Program-made: the position numbers and the translations under genes
Shown here: piece by piece, positions 51,115-60,727 of the stretch
Layout: each line of letters opens with the position of its first letter
Position numbering within the stretch: position 1 is the first letter of the stretch
Source: Gammaproteobacteria bacterium
GTDB taxonomy: Bacteria > Pseudomonadota > Gammaproteobacteria > JACKNK01
DNA: 64,000 nt
Assembly: GCA_024234955.1 (NCBI GenBank)
Contig: JACKNK010000004.1
Span: forward strand, 186,001-250,000
Direction of reading: 5' to 3'
Notes under the pieces: generated by a model
The model's database searches: none
Told to the model about the DNA's origin: nothing
Seen by the model: only the letters and a program-made list of their open reading frames with translations

Positions 51115-52109
51115 ATCCCACGTCCGAAAAGCATGGCGATGAATCGTTCCCTGGTGGCCTTGTCGACATCGTGAAAGTTCTCGAAACGCACATGGTCCTC
51201 GGCATGTTCAGGATCCAGAACGATTCCCCATAACGGGCGGGCGCTCGTCGGCAACAAGGCATAGCGGAGGTCCCCAATGACGTTCTTTTGGTCAGGGGAA
51301 CGCACCAGCCAGCCGTCCGAGAAATGCGCAAAACGGCGAATATCGTTGGCCTGTACGCTATCGCCCGACAGTTCCGGCACGTCGGTTTCCGGGTTCAGAC
51401 GAGCGATCCGGTCGCCGGGATAAACACGGCTGCCCACCCCGACCCGAACGCCATCGACATGGTATCCGTCGGCCGTCTGGTAAACGCTGCGCCAGAGGAT
51501 GCGATTGCCCAGGGTCGGCTTGACCTCGCTGCGCTCGATCTGGTGGCCGCGCGAGGCGGCGAGTTCGACTTGCACGGTTTCGGCACGCTCCCGTTGCACC
51601 CAACCCAGTGCCATCCAGACAAGGCCGAATGCGAAGGCCGCCCGCGCCCATTGCGGTCGGGCCCGGCGCGCCGCGATGACCAGCATGATCAGGATCGGGA
51701 CGGTATAGAGCGGGTCCACGATGGACACCACATTCCAGGCGATGCGCGCATCGGAAAACGGCCAGAGCAGATGCGTACCGTAACTGGTACAAGCATCGAG
51801 CAGGCCGGCGGTGGCGTAGCCGAGGGTGCTGAAAAGCAGCAGTCGGGGAAAGGGAAGACGGCGCCGTAGAAACGGCCAGAGCAGCAAGGCTGCGATCAGG
51901 CCGCCGATCGGGATGAAGATCAGTGCGTGACTGAAATGGCGATGGAAATCGAGCAGTAGCAGCGGGTCGGCATCACTGCGAATCAGCGCATCCAGGTCCG
52001 CGATCATGCCGCCAACGGCTCCCGCAATCAGAGCCGGTCGGGTCTGTTCGGAGGCCGCCGCCGTAGCGGCCAGGGCCGCCCCGGTCAGCCCCTGACTGAT
52101 CGGGTCCAA
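51111..52109 (-). CDS. YdjM/DUF457-like inner-membrane metal-dependent hydrolase
   Basis: 332 aa. It begins at a TTG (52107-52109) nine bases after the cytochrome gene's stop, with residues DPISQGLTGAALAA. Polar metal-ligand-like motifs DLDALI, FHRHFSHALIF and GLLDACTSYGTHLLWPFS match the YdjM family, with several N-terminal helices. A soluble C-terminal half of about 160 residues is longer than in the minimal family. Physiological role unknown. Confidence 0.83.
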   Translation of the reverse strand: MDPISQGLTGAALAATAAASEQTRPALIAGAVGGMIADLDALIRSDADPLLLLDFHRHFSHALIFIPIGGLIAALLLWPFLRRRLPFPRLLLFSTLGYATAGLLDACTSYGTHLLWPFSDARIAWNVVSIVDPLYTVPILIMLVIAARRARPQWARAAFAFGLVWMALGWVQRERAETVQVELAASRGHQIERSEVKPTLGNRILWRSVYQTADGYHVDGVRVGVGSRVYPGDRIARLNPETDVPELSGDSVQANDIRRFAHFSDGWLVRSPDQKNVIGDLRYALLPTSARPLWGIVLDPEHAEDHVRFENFHDVDKATRERFIAMLFGRGM

Positions 52110-52118
52110 GAGCCGGGT

Positions 52119-52796
52119 TCAGTGGAGTGTGGCGATGTAAGCCGCAAGGTTGTCGATCAGCTGATCGGTGATGTTGGCGGTGACCTCGGCCATCTCTTCA
52201 TCCATGCGACCGCCCTCGCGATCCCGATAGCGGGCCAATGCCCGGCGGACATATTCCTGTTTCTGACCGGCGATCCAGGTGTATCCCTTCTTGCCGCGAC
52301 CGTCTTCCCCGTGGCAACGGGTGCAGGTGCCCTTGTAGAAATTTTCCCCTACGGTCAGGTCCTTGCCGGTCAATTCCGGCTCGATGCGTTCCGGCGCCTG
52401 CACCGCATAATAGACGCTCAGGTTGATCAGTTCGGCATCGGTCATGCTCGCCGCCAGATCGTTCATGACATTGTTGACGCGATCACCGACTGCATAAGCC
52501 AGATTCTGATCGAGAATGAATTCGGCGCTCTGTCCCGCAAGATTCGGCAACCAGCCCTTCTTGCTGATGCCATCGCTACCGTGGCAGTAGGCGCAGATCG
52601 CGCCGCGCTCCGCGCCGGATGCGCTTGCATCGGCGGTCCTTGCCGGGTCCGCAAGGATGGCTTTCATCTCCGCCTGCATCGCATCCCGGTCGCGGTTCTT
52701 GCCCGCTTCCGCCGCCATACCGGAAGTAAAAGGCATGACGAGCACGGTAACGAGCAGGCACTGCAGCCAAGCATGCGGCATGAAACGATCGGTCAT
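52119..52796 (-). CDS. Di-haem cytochrome c (c4/c553-like)
   Basis: 225-aa periplasmic electron carrier. Signal peptide ends near residue 29 (SGMAAEAG). Two class I haem domains carry CAYCH (68-72) and CTRCH (158-162). The layout resembles cytochrome c4, but the segment before the first haem is about 40 residues long and charged. Likely electron donor to a terminal oxidase or reductase. Confidence 0.9.
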   Translation of the reverse strand: MTDRFMPHAWLQCLLVTVLVMPFTSGMAAEAGKNRDRDAMQAEMKAILADPARTADASASGAERGAICAYCHGSDGISKKGWLPNLAGQSAEFILDQNLAYAVGDRVNNVMNDLAASMTDAELINLSVYYAVQAPERIEPELTGKDLTVGENFYKGTCTRCHGEDGRGKKGYTWIAGQKQEYVRRALARYRDREGGRMDEEMAEVTANITDQLIDNLAAYIATLH

Positions 52797-52838
52797 CGTA
52801 GAGTTCCTTGGCGCTGATTCTTATTGGATGCCCTGATC

Positions 52839-53120
52839 CTACTTCATCTGATCGAGCTGCCGGTATTCATGACTGCTGGGGTCATAGATACGTGCCCCAA
52901 AACCATTCTGGTTCCGGTCCTGCCAAGTCTCGACCTGATAAGACTTATTGGTCCCGGTGTCGTAGTCAAAATAGCGGACCTGATTACCGGACGTGACCGA
53001 ATTGTCGTTGCCGATCTCATGATATGAGCCCCGGTCATAATCGAACACGCGATCACCCGCGACGCTCACCGACACGGCGCTCAAGCCTGCCGCAGCCAGC
53101 AGTAATGCCCATCTGTTCAT
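52839..53120 (-). CDS. Small secreted protein, unknown function
   Basis: 93 aa from the ATG at 53118-53120 (MNRWALLLAAAGLSAVSVSVAG), which opens into a clear signal peptide. The mature part is rich in Tyr, Asp and Asn with repeated short motifs (VFDYDRGSYHEIG; RYFDYDTGTNKSYQVE; ARIYDPSSHEYRQL), suggesting beta-strand repeats. The longer upstream frame has no ribosome-binding site. I do not recognise the family. Confidence 0.72.
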   Translation of the reverse strand: MNRWALLLAAAGLSAVSVSVAGDRVFDYDRGSYHEIGNDNSVTSGNQVRYFDYDTGTNKSYQVETWQDRNQNGFGARIYDPSSHEYRQLDQMK

Positions 53121-53460
53121 CTCGTCTCTCCCGCCAAGCATGCTCCTCACAGAGTTAAGCCCAAGCCGTCCCGGGTCTCCAGCATTGCCCGCCAACGGCG
53201 CGACTCCAAGGTGCTTCAGGATCAGCTTATACACATTGCGGAGTCGTGACAGCGGCATAAGTCACCCAGGTCACACGGATCTAATCAACCGTTCGCTAAA
53301 ACTCCACAACTTATTGATTTTATGGGACAAAAATCAAACGGCTAATTCTTGCGCAATCTAATCGAAAACCCCGGCTTTCCGCGCCTCAGGGAGGATTGAG
53401 ATCAGCTACTCCACAGACTTATCCACACGTTCTGTGGATTGTCATCGCGAATCGCGATTC
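53121..53460. other. Intergenic region with a DnaA-box-like site, no gene seen
   Basis: 340 bp between the small secreted protein and ubiB. It is more AT-rich than its surroundings and carries a perfect DnaA-box consensus TTATCCACA (53419-53427) inside the inverted repeat CCACAGA...TCTGTGG (53411-53437). With one box only and no dnaA/dnaN/gidA context, it is not an origin on this evidence. The inverted repeat could be a hairpin in the region downstream of ubiB. Confidence 0.5.
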
Positions 53461-55128
53461 TCAGGCTCTTCCGCCACGCCCCGTGAACATCATCAACGCC
53501 CCAGTGGCCAGCGACAGCCATGCGAAACCGGCACTGTACTGGCTCAGAACCGGCAAACTGAAATCCCCGGCCAGCAAGACACAGCCACCGACAAACAGCG
53601 CCGCACCGGTGATTGCCCGCATCGTGCCCCGACGACTCTCCTGAACTTCCTGCCGTAATTGCTGAAGTTCCTCGGACTGCCAACGCAGTTGCAGCTCACC
53701 TCTGGCCGCACGACTGAACACCTGATGGATCAGACCGGGAATCTCCGGAATCTGCGTCCCCCAATCCGGTGCTGCCTTGCGGGTCGCCTTCCAGGCCGCA
53801 CGCGGTCCGACCTGCTCGCTCATCCAGCGCTCGAGAAACGGTTTGGCGGTCTGCCAGAGGTCAAGATCCGGATAGAGCTGGCGTCCAAGGCCTTCGATCG
53901 CCAGCAGGGTTTTCTGCAACAGGACCAGTTGCGGCTGGATGCGCATATCGAAGCGGCGTGCCGTCTGGAACAGGCGCAGCAGGAAATGCCCGAAGGAAAT
54001 CTCCTTTAACGGGCGCCCGAAGATGGGCTCGGAGACCGTCCGGATCGCCGCCTCGAATTCATCGACGCGGGTCGTCGCCGGCACCCACAAGGACTCGACA
54101 TGCAACTCGGCGACCTTGCGGTAATCGCGATTGAAGAAGGCGAGGAAATTGGCCGCCAGATAATGCTGATCGGTCGGGTTCAGGGTCCCCATGATGCCGA
54201 AATCGACCGCGACATAACGCGGGTTCTCGGGATCGCTCGCATCCACGAAGATGTTGCCGGGGTGCATGTCGGCGTGGAAGAAACTGTCGCGAAACACCTG
54301 GGTGAAGAAGATCTCCACGCCGCGCTCGGCGAGTTTCTTCATGTTCACCCCTCGGGCGCGCAGGGTTGCCATGTCACCGATCGGAATCCCGGTGATGCGC
54401 TCCATCACCATGACCCGACGGAAGGTGTGATCCCAGTCGATCGCCGGCACGTAAAGCAGACGTGAGCCCTCGAAATTGCGCCGCAACTCGGAGGCATTGG
54501 CCGCCTCACGGGTCAGATCGAGTTCATCGACCAGCGTTTTCTCGAATTCTGCGACCACTTCCCGGGGGCGCAGACGCCGTCCCTCCGGCCAGTAACGCTC
54601 CGCCAGCGCGGCCAAGGTCTTGAGCAATTCGACATCGCGTCCGATGACCGGCTCGATGTTGGGTCGCACCACCTTGACCACCACGTCGCGGCCATCCTTC
54701 AGGCGGGCTGCGTGCACCTGCGCGATCGATGCCGAGGCCAGCGGCTTGTCATCGAACTCGGCGAACACCTCGGAAATCGGCCGCTTGTAGGCGTTCTCGA
54801 CAATGCGCCGTGCAGTCGCACCGGCAAATGGCGGGACCGCATCCTGAAGGCGCGCCAATTCCCGGGCGATGTCCTCCGGCAGCAGATCGGCGCGGGTGGA
54901 CAGCAGCTGGCCAAACTTGACGAAGATCGGGCCAAGGTCCTCCAGGGCACGGCGGATACGTGCGCCATGATCTCCGCGCTCGGGACGCAGCCAGTAGAAC
55001 GGCGACAGGTACTTGAGGAACCGGACCGGTCGAAACAGGTGTGTGGCGAGCACGATCTCGTCCAGGCCATGGCGGGCCAGGACAAAGTTGATGTGAAACA
55101 GACGCCAGGCGACGCGCGGACGGATCAT
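53461..55128 (-). CDS. ubiB: Ubiquinone biosynthesis kinase-like protein UbiB
   Basis: ADCK/UbiB-family atypical kinase required for ubiquinone synthesis. 555 aa with the KxGQ-type signature VKFGQLLSTRADLLPEDI, the Ala-rich loop ASASIAQVHAA, catalytic DMHPGNIFV and metal-binding VDFGIMG, then two C-terminal membrane helices. Start overlaps the ubiJ stop (ATGA). Confidence 0.97.
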   Translation of the reverse strand: MIRPRVAWRLFHINFVLARHGLDEIVLATHLFRPVRFLKYLSPFYWLRPERGDHGARIRRALEDLGPIFVKFGQLLSTRADLLPEDIARELARLQDAVPPFAGATARRIVENAYKRPISEVFAEFDDKPLASASIAQVHAARLKDGRDVVVKVVRPNIEPVIGRDVELLKTLAALAERYWPEGRRLRPREVVAEFEKTLVDELDLTREAANASELRRNFEGSRLLYVPAIDWDHTFRRVMVMERITGIPIGDMATLRARGVNMKKLAERGVEIFFTQVFRDSFFHADMHPGNIFVDASDPENPRYVAVDFGIMGTLNPTDQHYLAANFLAFFNRDYRKVAELHVESLWVPATTRVDEFEAAIRTVSEPIFGRPLKEISFGHFLLRLFQTARRFDMRIQPQLVLLQKTLLAIEGLGRQLYPDLDLWQTAKPFLERWMSEQVGPRAAWKATRKAAPDWGTQIPEIPGLIHQVFSRAARGELQLRWQSEELQQLRQEVQESRRGTMRAITGAALFVGGCVLLAGDFSLPVLSQYSAGFAWLSLATGALMMFTGRGGRA

Positions 55129-55775
55129 GCGTTTGCCCCGGCCTTGTCCTGGGTTTCGAGCAGGACCGCAATACGTTTGATTCGGGCTTCGAGGCGATCG
55201 AGATCGCTGCGCGCGGCATCGACCTCATTCATCCAGTCCTGCACTTCCAGGCGGGGAGGGAGGGATCGCGCCTCTTCCTGCAGATATTCGCCGAGGTCCT
55301 GTTCAATCACCCCGGCGCTGCGCGACAGCCAGCGATTTGCCCCACGCACCAGATTGCCGAGTTGGTGCGCGACAATGTCCCCGGTATAGCGCGACAGCAT
55401 TTCCTCCCAGTCGATGTCCATGTCGTCGAGAATGGCCTGGAGCGCCTGACCGACTCCGACTTCACCGCGAATTTCCACCGCGCCGGAGAACAGGCTGCGG
55501 GAACGGTTGTCAGGATGATGCATGGCCATGAGTGCAACCGGCGATCCGCTGATCACGGCGTCGGCCTCGCCTTCGTAGACGCCCAGCACGATCACCGAAT
55601 CCTGCTGCGGCAACAGATACATGCGGCGCGACAACCCGCGCAGTTCGAGCCCGATCACCTTGCCCTGCAGCCGCTCCAGTCGGGCTGCGTTTTCGGCATC
55701 CAGGCCCAGATAGGCATTGAAGGCCGCTTCGATGGTGGCCAGCAACGCCGCCGGAAGCGCTGTCCCGGTGCTCAC
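55125..55775 (-). CDS. ubiJ: Ubiquinone biosynthesis accessory factor UbiJ
   Basis: 216-aa SCP2-domain protein that, with UbiK, scaffolds the cytosolic ubiquinone complex and binds polyprenyl intermediates. The SCP2 core spans about residues 20-125 (LLPQQDSVIVLGVYEGEADAVISG), followed by a C-terminal coiled coil (EVDAARSDLDRLEARIKRIAVLLE). Overlaps its neighbours on both sides by four bases. Confidence 0.93.
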   Translation of the reverse strand: MSTGTALPAALLATIEAAFNAYLGLDAENAARLERLQGKVIGLELRGLSRRMYLLPQQDSVIVLGVYEGEADAVISGSPVALMAMHHPDNRSRSLFSGAVEIRGEVGVGQALQAILDDMDIDWEEMLSRYTGDIVAHQLGNLVRGANRWLSRSAGVIEQDLGEYLQEEARSLPPRLEVQDWMNEVDAARSDLDRLEARIKRIAVLLETQDKAGANA

Positions 55776-56260
55776 TCCGCCTCCCGTTCGAGTTCTTCAA
55801 GGCTCTTGTCGGATTCGTCCACCACGATCACCACGGTCTTGGCGAGCTTGTCATGGAAACCCTGCTTGCGTTTGTCCCAGGCCACCCAGAGGAAGCCCAG
55901 GCCAAACGCAAGCATGGAAAGGAAATAGCCGACATATCGACCGACCGCCTGCCCTGGACGCAACGGTTTGAACGTCTCCGCGTCCACCACATGGCAGGAC
56001 AACAACAGCTTGCCCGGGGTCCCCAGGTAACGGACCCACAGATACAGCGTCGCCACCAGAAGTACCAACTGTTCGAGCAGCGCGGATACCGTCGAATAGG
56101 GCGTGAGCGGATCACGCCCCGGATTCATGTACCAATCCAGATACTCCCGTCCATGCAGCAGGGTGAACAACACCGCAAGGACGATGGAGAAGATCACCGT
56201 GTCGATCAGCGACGCGGCAGTGCGTCGCCAGAAACCCGCGTATTTCGGTTCCGGGTTCAC
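55772..56260 (-). CDS. RDD-family membrane protein
   Basis: 162 aa starting MNPEPKYAGFWRRTAASLID, with the family's Arg (FWRRTAASLIDTVI) and Asp positions and three to four helices. It lies between ubiE and ubiJ with four-base overlaps on both sides, whereas E. coli has ubiE-ubiJ-ubiB directly. RDD proteins are transporter-like or anchoring proteins of mostly unknown function; a link with quinone synthesis is suggested only by position. Confidence 0.9.
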   Translation of the reverse strand: MNPEPKYAGFWRRTAASLIDTVIFSIVLAVLFTLLHGREYLDWYMNPGRDPLTPYSTVSALLEQLVLLVATLYLWVRYLGTPGKLLLSCHVVDAETFKPLRPGQAVGRYVGYFLSMLAFGLGFLWVAWDKRKQGFHDKLAKTVVIVVDESDKSLEELEREAE

Positions 56261-57003
56261 AACTTGAAACCGCGATGGATGGCGACGATGCCGCCGCTGA
56301 GATTGAAATATTCACAGCGCTCGAAACCGACCTCGACCATCATTCCCTTGAGCGTCTCCTGATCCGGATGCATTCGGATGGACTCCGCCAGATAGCGGTA
56401 ACTGTCTGCATCATTAGCCACCAGCCTGCCCATGAACGGCAGCGCAGTGAATGAATACAGGTCGTAGAGCGGCTTGAGCCCCGGCAACACCGGCTTGGAG
56501 AATTCCAGGACAACCAGTCGGCCGCCCGGCTTGAGCACACGCAGGATGGACGCCAGCGCGGCGGACTGATCGGTGACGTTGCGCAACCCGAAGGCCATGG
56601 TCACGAGGTCGAAATGCGCGTCCTCGAACGGCAGGCATTCGGCATTGGCCTGCACGTATTCGATATTGCCGACCAGACCTTCGTCGATCAGGCGCTTGCG
56701 CCCATTCTCGAGCATCGCGCCATTAATGTCCGACAGCACCAGCTTGCCACCGGGACCGACGATACGGGCCATGCGTGAAGTCAGGTCACCCGTGCCTCCC
56801 GCCAGATCCAGAATGCGCTGACCCGGTCGCACCCCGGCCAGATCGATGGCCTGGCGTTTCCAGATACGGTGAATGCCGAACGACATCAGGTCGTTCATCA
56901 CGTCGTAGCGGTCCGCTACCGAGGTGAACACCTGGCCGACCATGCCGGCCTTCTCACCCTTGCCGACCGTCTTGTACCCGAAATGCGTCGTGTCGTCGCT
57001 CAT
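56257..57003 (-). CDS. ubiE: Ubiquinone/menaquinone C-methyltransferase UbiE
   Basis: SAM-dependent C-methyltransferase. 248 aa from the ATG at 57001-57003 (MSDDTTHFGYKTVGKGEKAG), with the SAM motif ILDLAGGTGDLTSRMA and the family's YDVMNDLMSFGIHRIWKR. First of the ubiE-RDD-ubiJ-ubiB overlap chain. Extra in-frame upstream sequence is antisense-like and not part of the family. Confidence 0.97.
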   Translation of the reverse strand: MSDDTTHFGYKTVGKGEKAGMVGQVFTSVADRYDVMNDLMSFGIHRIWKRQAIDLAGVRPGQRILDLAGGTGDLTSRMARIVGPGGKLVLSDINGAMLENGRKRLIDEGLVGNIEYVQANAECLPFEDAHFDLVTMAFGLRNVTDQSAALASILRVLKPGGRLVVLEFSKPVLPGLKPLYDLYSFTALPFMGRLVANDADSYRYLAESIRMHPDQETLKGMMVEVGFERCEYFNLSGGIVAIHRGFKL

Positions 57004-57098
57004 GCCCGTTGCCCTCGCCACCCAATCAGAACGGGCAGAGTTTACCAGTCCGACGCACCCGCGCCCTGCTTCACATGCGATCGGTGGTACGTCGGCGT

Positions 57099-58949
57099 CT
57101 ATTTCTCCCAGCCGGGATTGCCGTGTGCGCGCAGCCATTGTTCCAGCATCACCAGGATCCACACCGCGACACCGTAATAGCTCGCATGTTCGCGCATCAG
57201 AGGCCCCAACAGTTCGTCGATGAAGTCAGGGTTGACGATGCCGCGTCCACGCAAGCCGGTGAGACTGTCATCGACCAGCTCGCGCAAGGGCGCGTGCTCG
57301 TTCATCCACAGGCCGAACGGCAGGCCGAACCCGTGCTTGCTCTTGTGAATGATCTCGTGGGGCAGAAAATCGGCCAGCGCCTCCTTGAAGAACCAGCGCA
57401 GACGCCCCTTTCGCAGCTTGAAATCCTCCGGGAGACGGGAGGCGAACGCCACCAGACGATCATCCAGGAGTGGGTAACCGACCTGCACCCCACCCAGCGC
57501 ACAGGCGATATTGACCTTGGGCAGATCGTTGTCGGCGAGGGTGAACTTCATGTCCATCGCCAGATAGCGGTTCAGATCGCTGGCACTGTCTGCGCCCCAA
57601 TAAACCTCACGCAGCAATTCCACCGGATGTTCGCAGTCCACCGACGCGAGAAAATCCGGATGCAGGACACGCTCCGCCCCAAGACGATGCAGCAGGTTGT
57701 ACCGCTGGGTGCGATCCGGCATCGGTATCTTCGCCGCTTCGATATAGCTGCGCGCCTTGCGGATCGGCCACAGGGCACCGCCACCGGGCATGCCGTTGAC
57801 CACCAGATCGATCAGACCCCGCAACGGCCCGGGCGTGGCTTCCCAAGGCGTATACAGACGCAGGTCGCCGTAGCGTTCATTGCCGCCGAACAGTTCGTCC
57901 CCACCGTCACCGCCGAGCAGCAGTTCGATGCCTTGCTCCTTGGCGAGACGGGCGCAGAACAGCGCCGGCACCACCGAGGAGTTGCCGAACGGGGCATCGG
58001 TATATCGCGCAATGTCGGGAATCGCGCTGACGATGTCTTCCGGGCGGATGTAATAGACATGGTGCTCGGCATTGAACCGTTTGGCGGCAATGCGTGCGTA
58101 TTCGATTTCGTCAAAACCGGGCGCGTCGAACCCAATCGAGAAACACCGTGGCGGACGACCGCTGACCTTGCCCAGCGTGCCCGCCAGCGTGGAGCTGTCG
58201 GTACCGCCACTGAGGAACGCGCCGACCTCCCGATCATCTGTCAGATATTCCCCGACCGCCTCATCGAGCAGCGCCCGGAACGTCTGCTTGGCCTCGTCAA
58301 AGCCAAGCTGTCTGTGTGGACGATATTCCGTGCGGCTGTAATGCCCGTGCCGCTCGCCCTTTGCAGAACGTTGCAGATATTCACCGGGACCGAGTCGTTT
58401 TATATCCGCGAAGACCCCTTCGGGAATCGGCACCACATGGAAAAACAGATAGTCGTAGAGCGCCTGCGGGGAAAGCGCGTTTCCGAGTTCCGGAAAGCCT
58501 TGAATCAGGGACGCATGATCTGCAAACAACACCCCATCCCGGTAACGGCGAAAATTCAGTTCCTCGCAACCGAGGCGGTCCACCGCGAGCAACACGTCAC
58601 TGCCATCGTCGGCCACCACCGCCAACGAGAACTGGCCCGCAAGATGATCGAGCAATTTGCGACCGTAACGCCGATACGCCGCAATCAAGGTCAGTGCATG
58701 ACCCTGCGTCCGCGCCTGCGACGCGAGGCCGGCTTCACTCCAGCGCGGCTGACCGGTAACGCAGGCACTGAATCCCTCATCCTGAGCCACCCGGTCGGGG
58801 GCGAGTCCCTTACATGCGAGCGTTGACCCCATCCAAAGCGCATCCGTGCCCGCAGGAGACGGCATCATCATGGATTGGAGCGCCGCTTCCGGAAGCGGCG
58901 CCGTGACGCCCGCCCAGCCAGCAAAATTCCCGCCTTGCATACCGTTCAC
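57099..58949 (-). CDS. Asparagine synthetase-like protein lacking the glutaminase Cys
   Basis: 616 aa with the asparagine synthase ATP-pyrophosphatase domain (GAFLSGGTDSSTLAG near residue 245 and GGDGGDELFGGNERY). The N-terminal Ntn-glutaminase domain is present in outline, but the obligatory Cys2 is missing: the protein begins MNGMQGGNFAGWAGVTAP, with Asn-Phe-Ala-Gly where Cys-Gly-Ile-Ala-Gly is expected. PurF in this same window keeps MCGIVG. Glutamine-dependent amidation is therefore unlikely; it may use ammonia or act on another substrate, as in exopolysaccharide-linked AsnB homologues. Confidence 0.88.
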   Translation of the reverse strand: MNGMQGGNFAGWAGVTAPLPEAALQSMMMPSPAGTDALWMGSTLACKGLAPDRVAQDEGFSACVTGQPRWSEAGLASQARTQGHALTLIAAYRRYGRKLLDHLAGQFSLAVVADDGSDVLLAVDRLGCEELNFRRYRDGVLFADHASLIQGFPELGNALSPQALYDYLFFHVVPIPEGVFADIKRLGPGEYLQRSAKGERHGHYSRTEYRPHRQLGFDEAKQTFRALLDEAVGEYLTDDREVGAFLSGGTDSSTLAGTLGKVSGRPPRCFSIGFDAPGFDEIEYARIAAKRFNAEHHVYYIRPEDIVSAIPDIARYTDAPFGNSSVVPALFCARLAKEQGIELLLGGDGGDELFGGNERYGDLRLYTPWEATPGPLRGLIDLVVNGMPGGGALWPIRKARSYIEAAKIPMPDRTQRYNLLHRLGAERVLHPDFLASVDCEHPVELLREVYWGADSASDLNRYLAMDMKFTLADNDLPKVNIACALGGVQVGYPLLDDRLVAFASRLPEDFKLRKGRLRWFFKEALADFLPHEIIHKSKHGFGLPFGLWMNEHAPLRELVDDSLTGLRGRGIVNPDFIDELLGPLMREHASYYGVAVWILVMLEQWLRAHGNPGWEK

Positions 58950-58995
58950 CGATTCCGATCCAGCAACAGGGGAGACGCTTTGGCACGCAGGCCAA

Positions 58996-59718
58996 TCATT
59001 TTGTCCACACGCCGAGCTTGATGAGCTCGCGTTTCAGGCCACTCAACGGGTAATTGCGTGAATAGGCGATGCGCGCCTGAGCCAACGCACCCTGAACGTC
59101 ATCCACCTTGAGCAAGGCCAAGCCCAGGTTGTAATTCAATTCTGCGGACTCCACACCCAATTCGAGGGCACGCCGATACTTGACGATGGCGTCGCGATAC
59201 GCCGCCTGTTGATGCAGGAACACACCCCAGAGCATCCACACCAGGCCATCATCGCCCGCGATCGCCAACGCACGTTCGATATAGCAGGACGCCGAAAGTC
59301 GGCCTTGCTCGCCGTATTTGGGTGGCCCCTCACGACGCTCATTGCGGACCGCCGCCCACAACGCACGAGGGTGATTCGGGAACGCACGCAGGGCCAGATC
59401 GATCGACAGCGCCGCATCCCGGGTGGACAGGGTCTGCACATCGTCGGTGAGATATTTGCTCTCGATGCCGATCAACGCGCTCGCCCCCTTGCTCGCGAGA
59501 TTGCCGCGCTCCCGCTCACTTTGCGCATCGCGATAATCGAAGGGACCGACGGCATTCTGCAGACTGCCACACGATTCCGGACCGCTCTGCGTGGCCGCTG
59601 CGGATGTCGATGGTTCCGGCGCTGCGGGCGCGCTGCTTGCCGCGTCCTCAGCGTTTACGTTGTGACCCGGGACGGCGGTCAATATCAGGGCGGTAAGAAC
59701 GGGGGCAGCGAAGCGCAT
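58996..59718 (-). CDS. Exported TPR-repeat protein
   Basis: 240 aa with a signal peptide (MRFAAPVLTALILTAVPGHN, cleavage near 23), an Ala/Ser/Pro-rich linker, a conserved-looking CGSLQNAVGPFDYRDA motif near residues 50-65 and a C-terminal run of TPR-like helices (GVFLHQQAAYRDAIVKYRRA; YNLGLALLKVDDVQGALAQA). Function unknown; TPRs suggest protein-protein contacts in the periplasm. Confidence 0.82.
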   Translation of the reverse strand: MRFAAPVLTALILTAVPGHNVNAEDAASSAPAAPEPSTSAAATQSGPESCGSLQNAVGPFDYRDAQSERERGNLASKGASALIGIESKYLTDDVQTLSTRDAALSIDLALRAFPNHPRALWAAVRNERREGPPKYGEQGRLSASCYIERALAIAGDDGLVWMLWGVFLHQQAAYRDAIVKYRRALELGVESAELNYNLGLALLKVDDVQGALAQARIAYSRNYPLSGLKRELIKLGVWTK

Positions 59719-59915
59719 GAAAGGAATCGTCAGCTCTCAAACAAGGGGATTTTCGGCAAAAAACAGCGTGCAGGAAACATAGCAGCTTGCCCCGGCCATC
59801 GCGACCGGACAGGGCCTGCATGAGGGGAAGTTCAGTCGCCGGAAACGCACCCGGGATCGGATCAGCCGGGGCTCAGCCTATAATGCCGCGCTCCCCACCG
59901 ACCTGGATCGCCGCC

Positions 59916-60710
59916 ATGCTCCCCTCCCTGATTTACCGCACCCTGGCCTTATCGGTCGCATGCATCGGTGTACTCCTGCCCCTGGCATCCGCCGAGGCGA
60001 CCGGGCTGCCGGATACGATCGACCGGATCCGCCCAAGCATCGTCGGTGTCGGGACGTTCCAATACACCCGTCGCCCACAATCCCAGTTCATGGGTACCGG
60101 CTTTGTGGTCGCCGACGGACGCCACATCCTCACCAATGCACATGTCGTCCCCAAGCGCATGGACATCGATGCGGAAAATCGCGAATACTTGGCGATCTTC
60201 ACTGGCCGAGGCAACAACGCCAAATCCCACCCGGTGAAAGAAATCGCCCGGGACGAAGAACATGACATCAGTGTGCTGCGTCTGGAGGAAGGCAAACTGC
60301 CTGCAATGGCGTTCGGCGCCGACGACAGCGCCCGTGAAGGCGAGGAATACGCCTTCACCGGCTATCCGATCGGCATGGTCATCGGTCTGTACCCGGTCAC
60401 CGCACGCGGCATCATTTCGGCGATCACCCCGATCATCGAGCCGGTCTACACCTCACGCCAGCTCAATCCCGCGCTGATCCGCCGTCTCAAGGACCAATAC
60501 GGTGTACTCCAGCTCGATGCCACGGCTTATCCGGGCAACAGCGGCAGCCCGGTCTACCACCCGGAAACCGGCGCAGTGATCGGCATCATCAACAAGGTGT
60601 TCGTGAAGGAGACCAAGGAGATGGTCATCGAGAAACCCAGCGGCATCACTTATGCCATCCCGATCAAATTCGCCAAGGATCTGCTGCGCGCCAACAAGAT
60701 CGAATACTGA
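59916..60710 (+). CDS. Trypsin-like serine protease
   Basis: 264 aa from the ATG at 59916, which opens into a signal peptide (MLPSLIYRTLALSVACIGVL). The catalytic triad is readable: His in ILTNAHVV, Asp in EEHDISVLRL, Ser in YPGNSGSPVY. No PDZ domain follows, unlike DegP/DegS. An earlier ATG at 59883 is possible. It is transcribed divergently from the TPR gene. Confidence 0.88.
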   Translation: MLPSLIYRTLALSVACIGVLLPLASAEATGLPDTIDRIRPSIVGVGTFQYTRRPQSQFMGTGFVVADGRHILTNAHVVPKRMDIDAENREYLAIFTGRGNNAKSHPVKEIARDEEHDISVLRLEEGKLPAMAFGADDSAREGEEYAFTGYPIGMVIGLYPVTARGIISAITPIIEPVYTSRQLNPALIRRLKDQYGVLQLDATAYPGNSGSPVYHPETGAVIGIINKVFVKETKEMVIEKPSGITYAIPIKFAKDLLRANKIEY

Positions 60711-60727
60711 GGAATGCGCTCCCGCAT

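Noticed and set aside
53411..53441. A replication origin suggested by a perfect DnaA box
   Set aside because: Only one good box, no AT-rich unwinding element of size and no dnaA, dnaN, gidA or parAB genes nearby.
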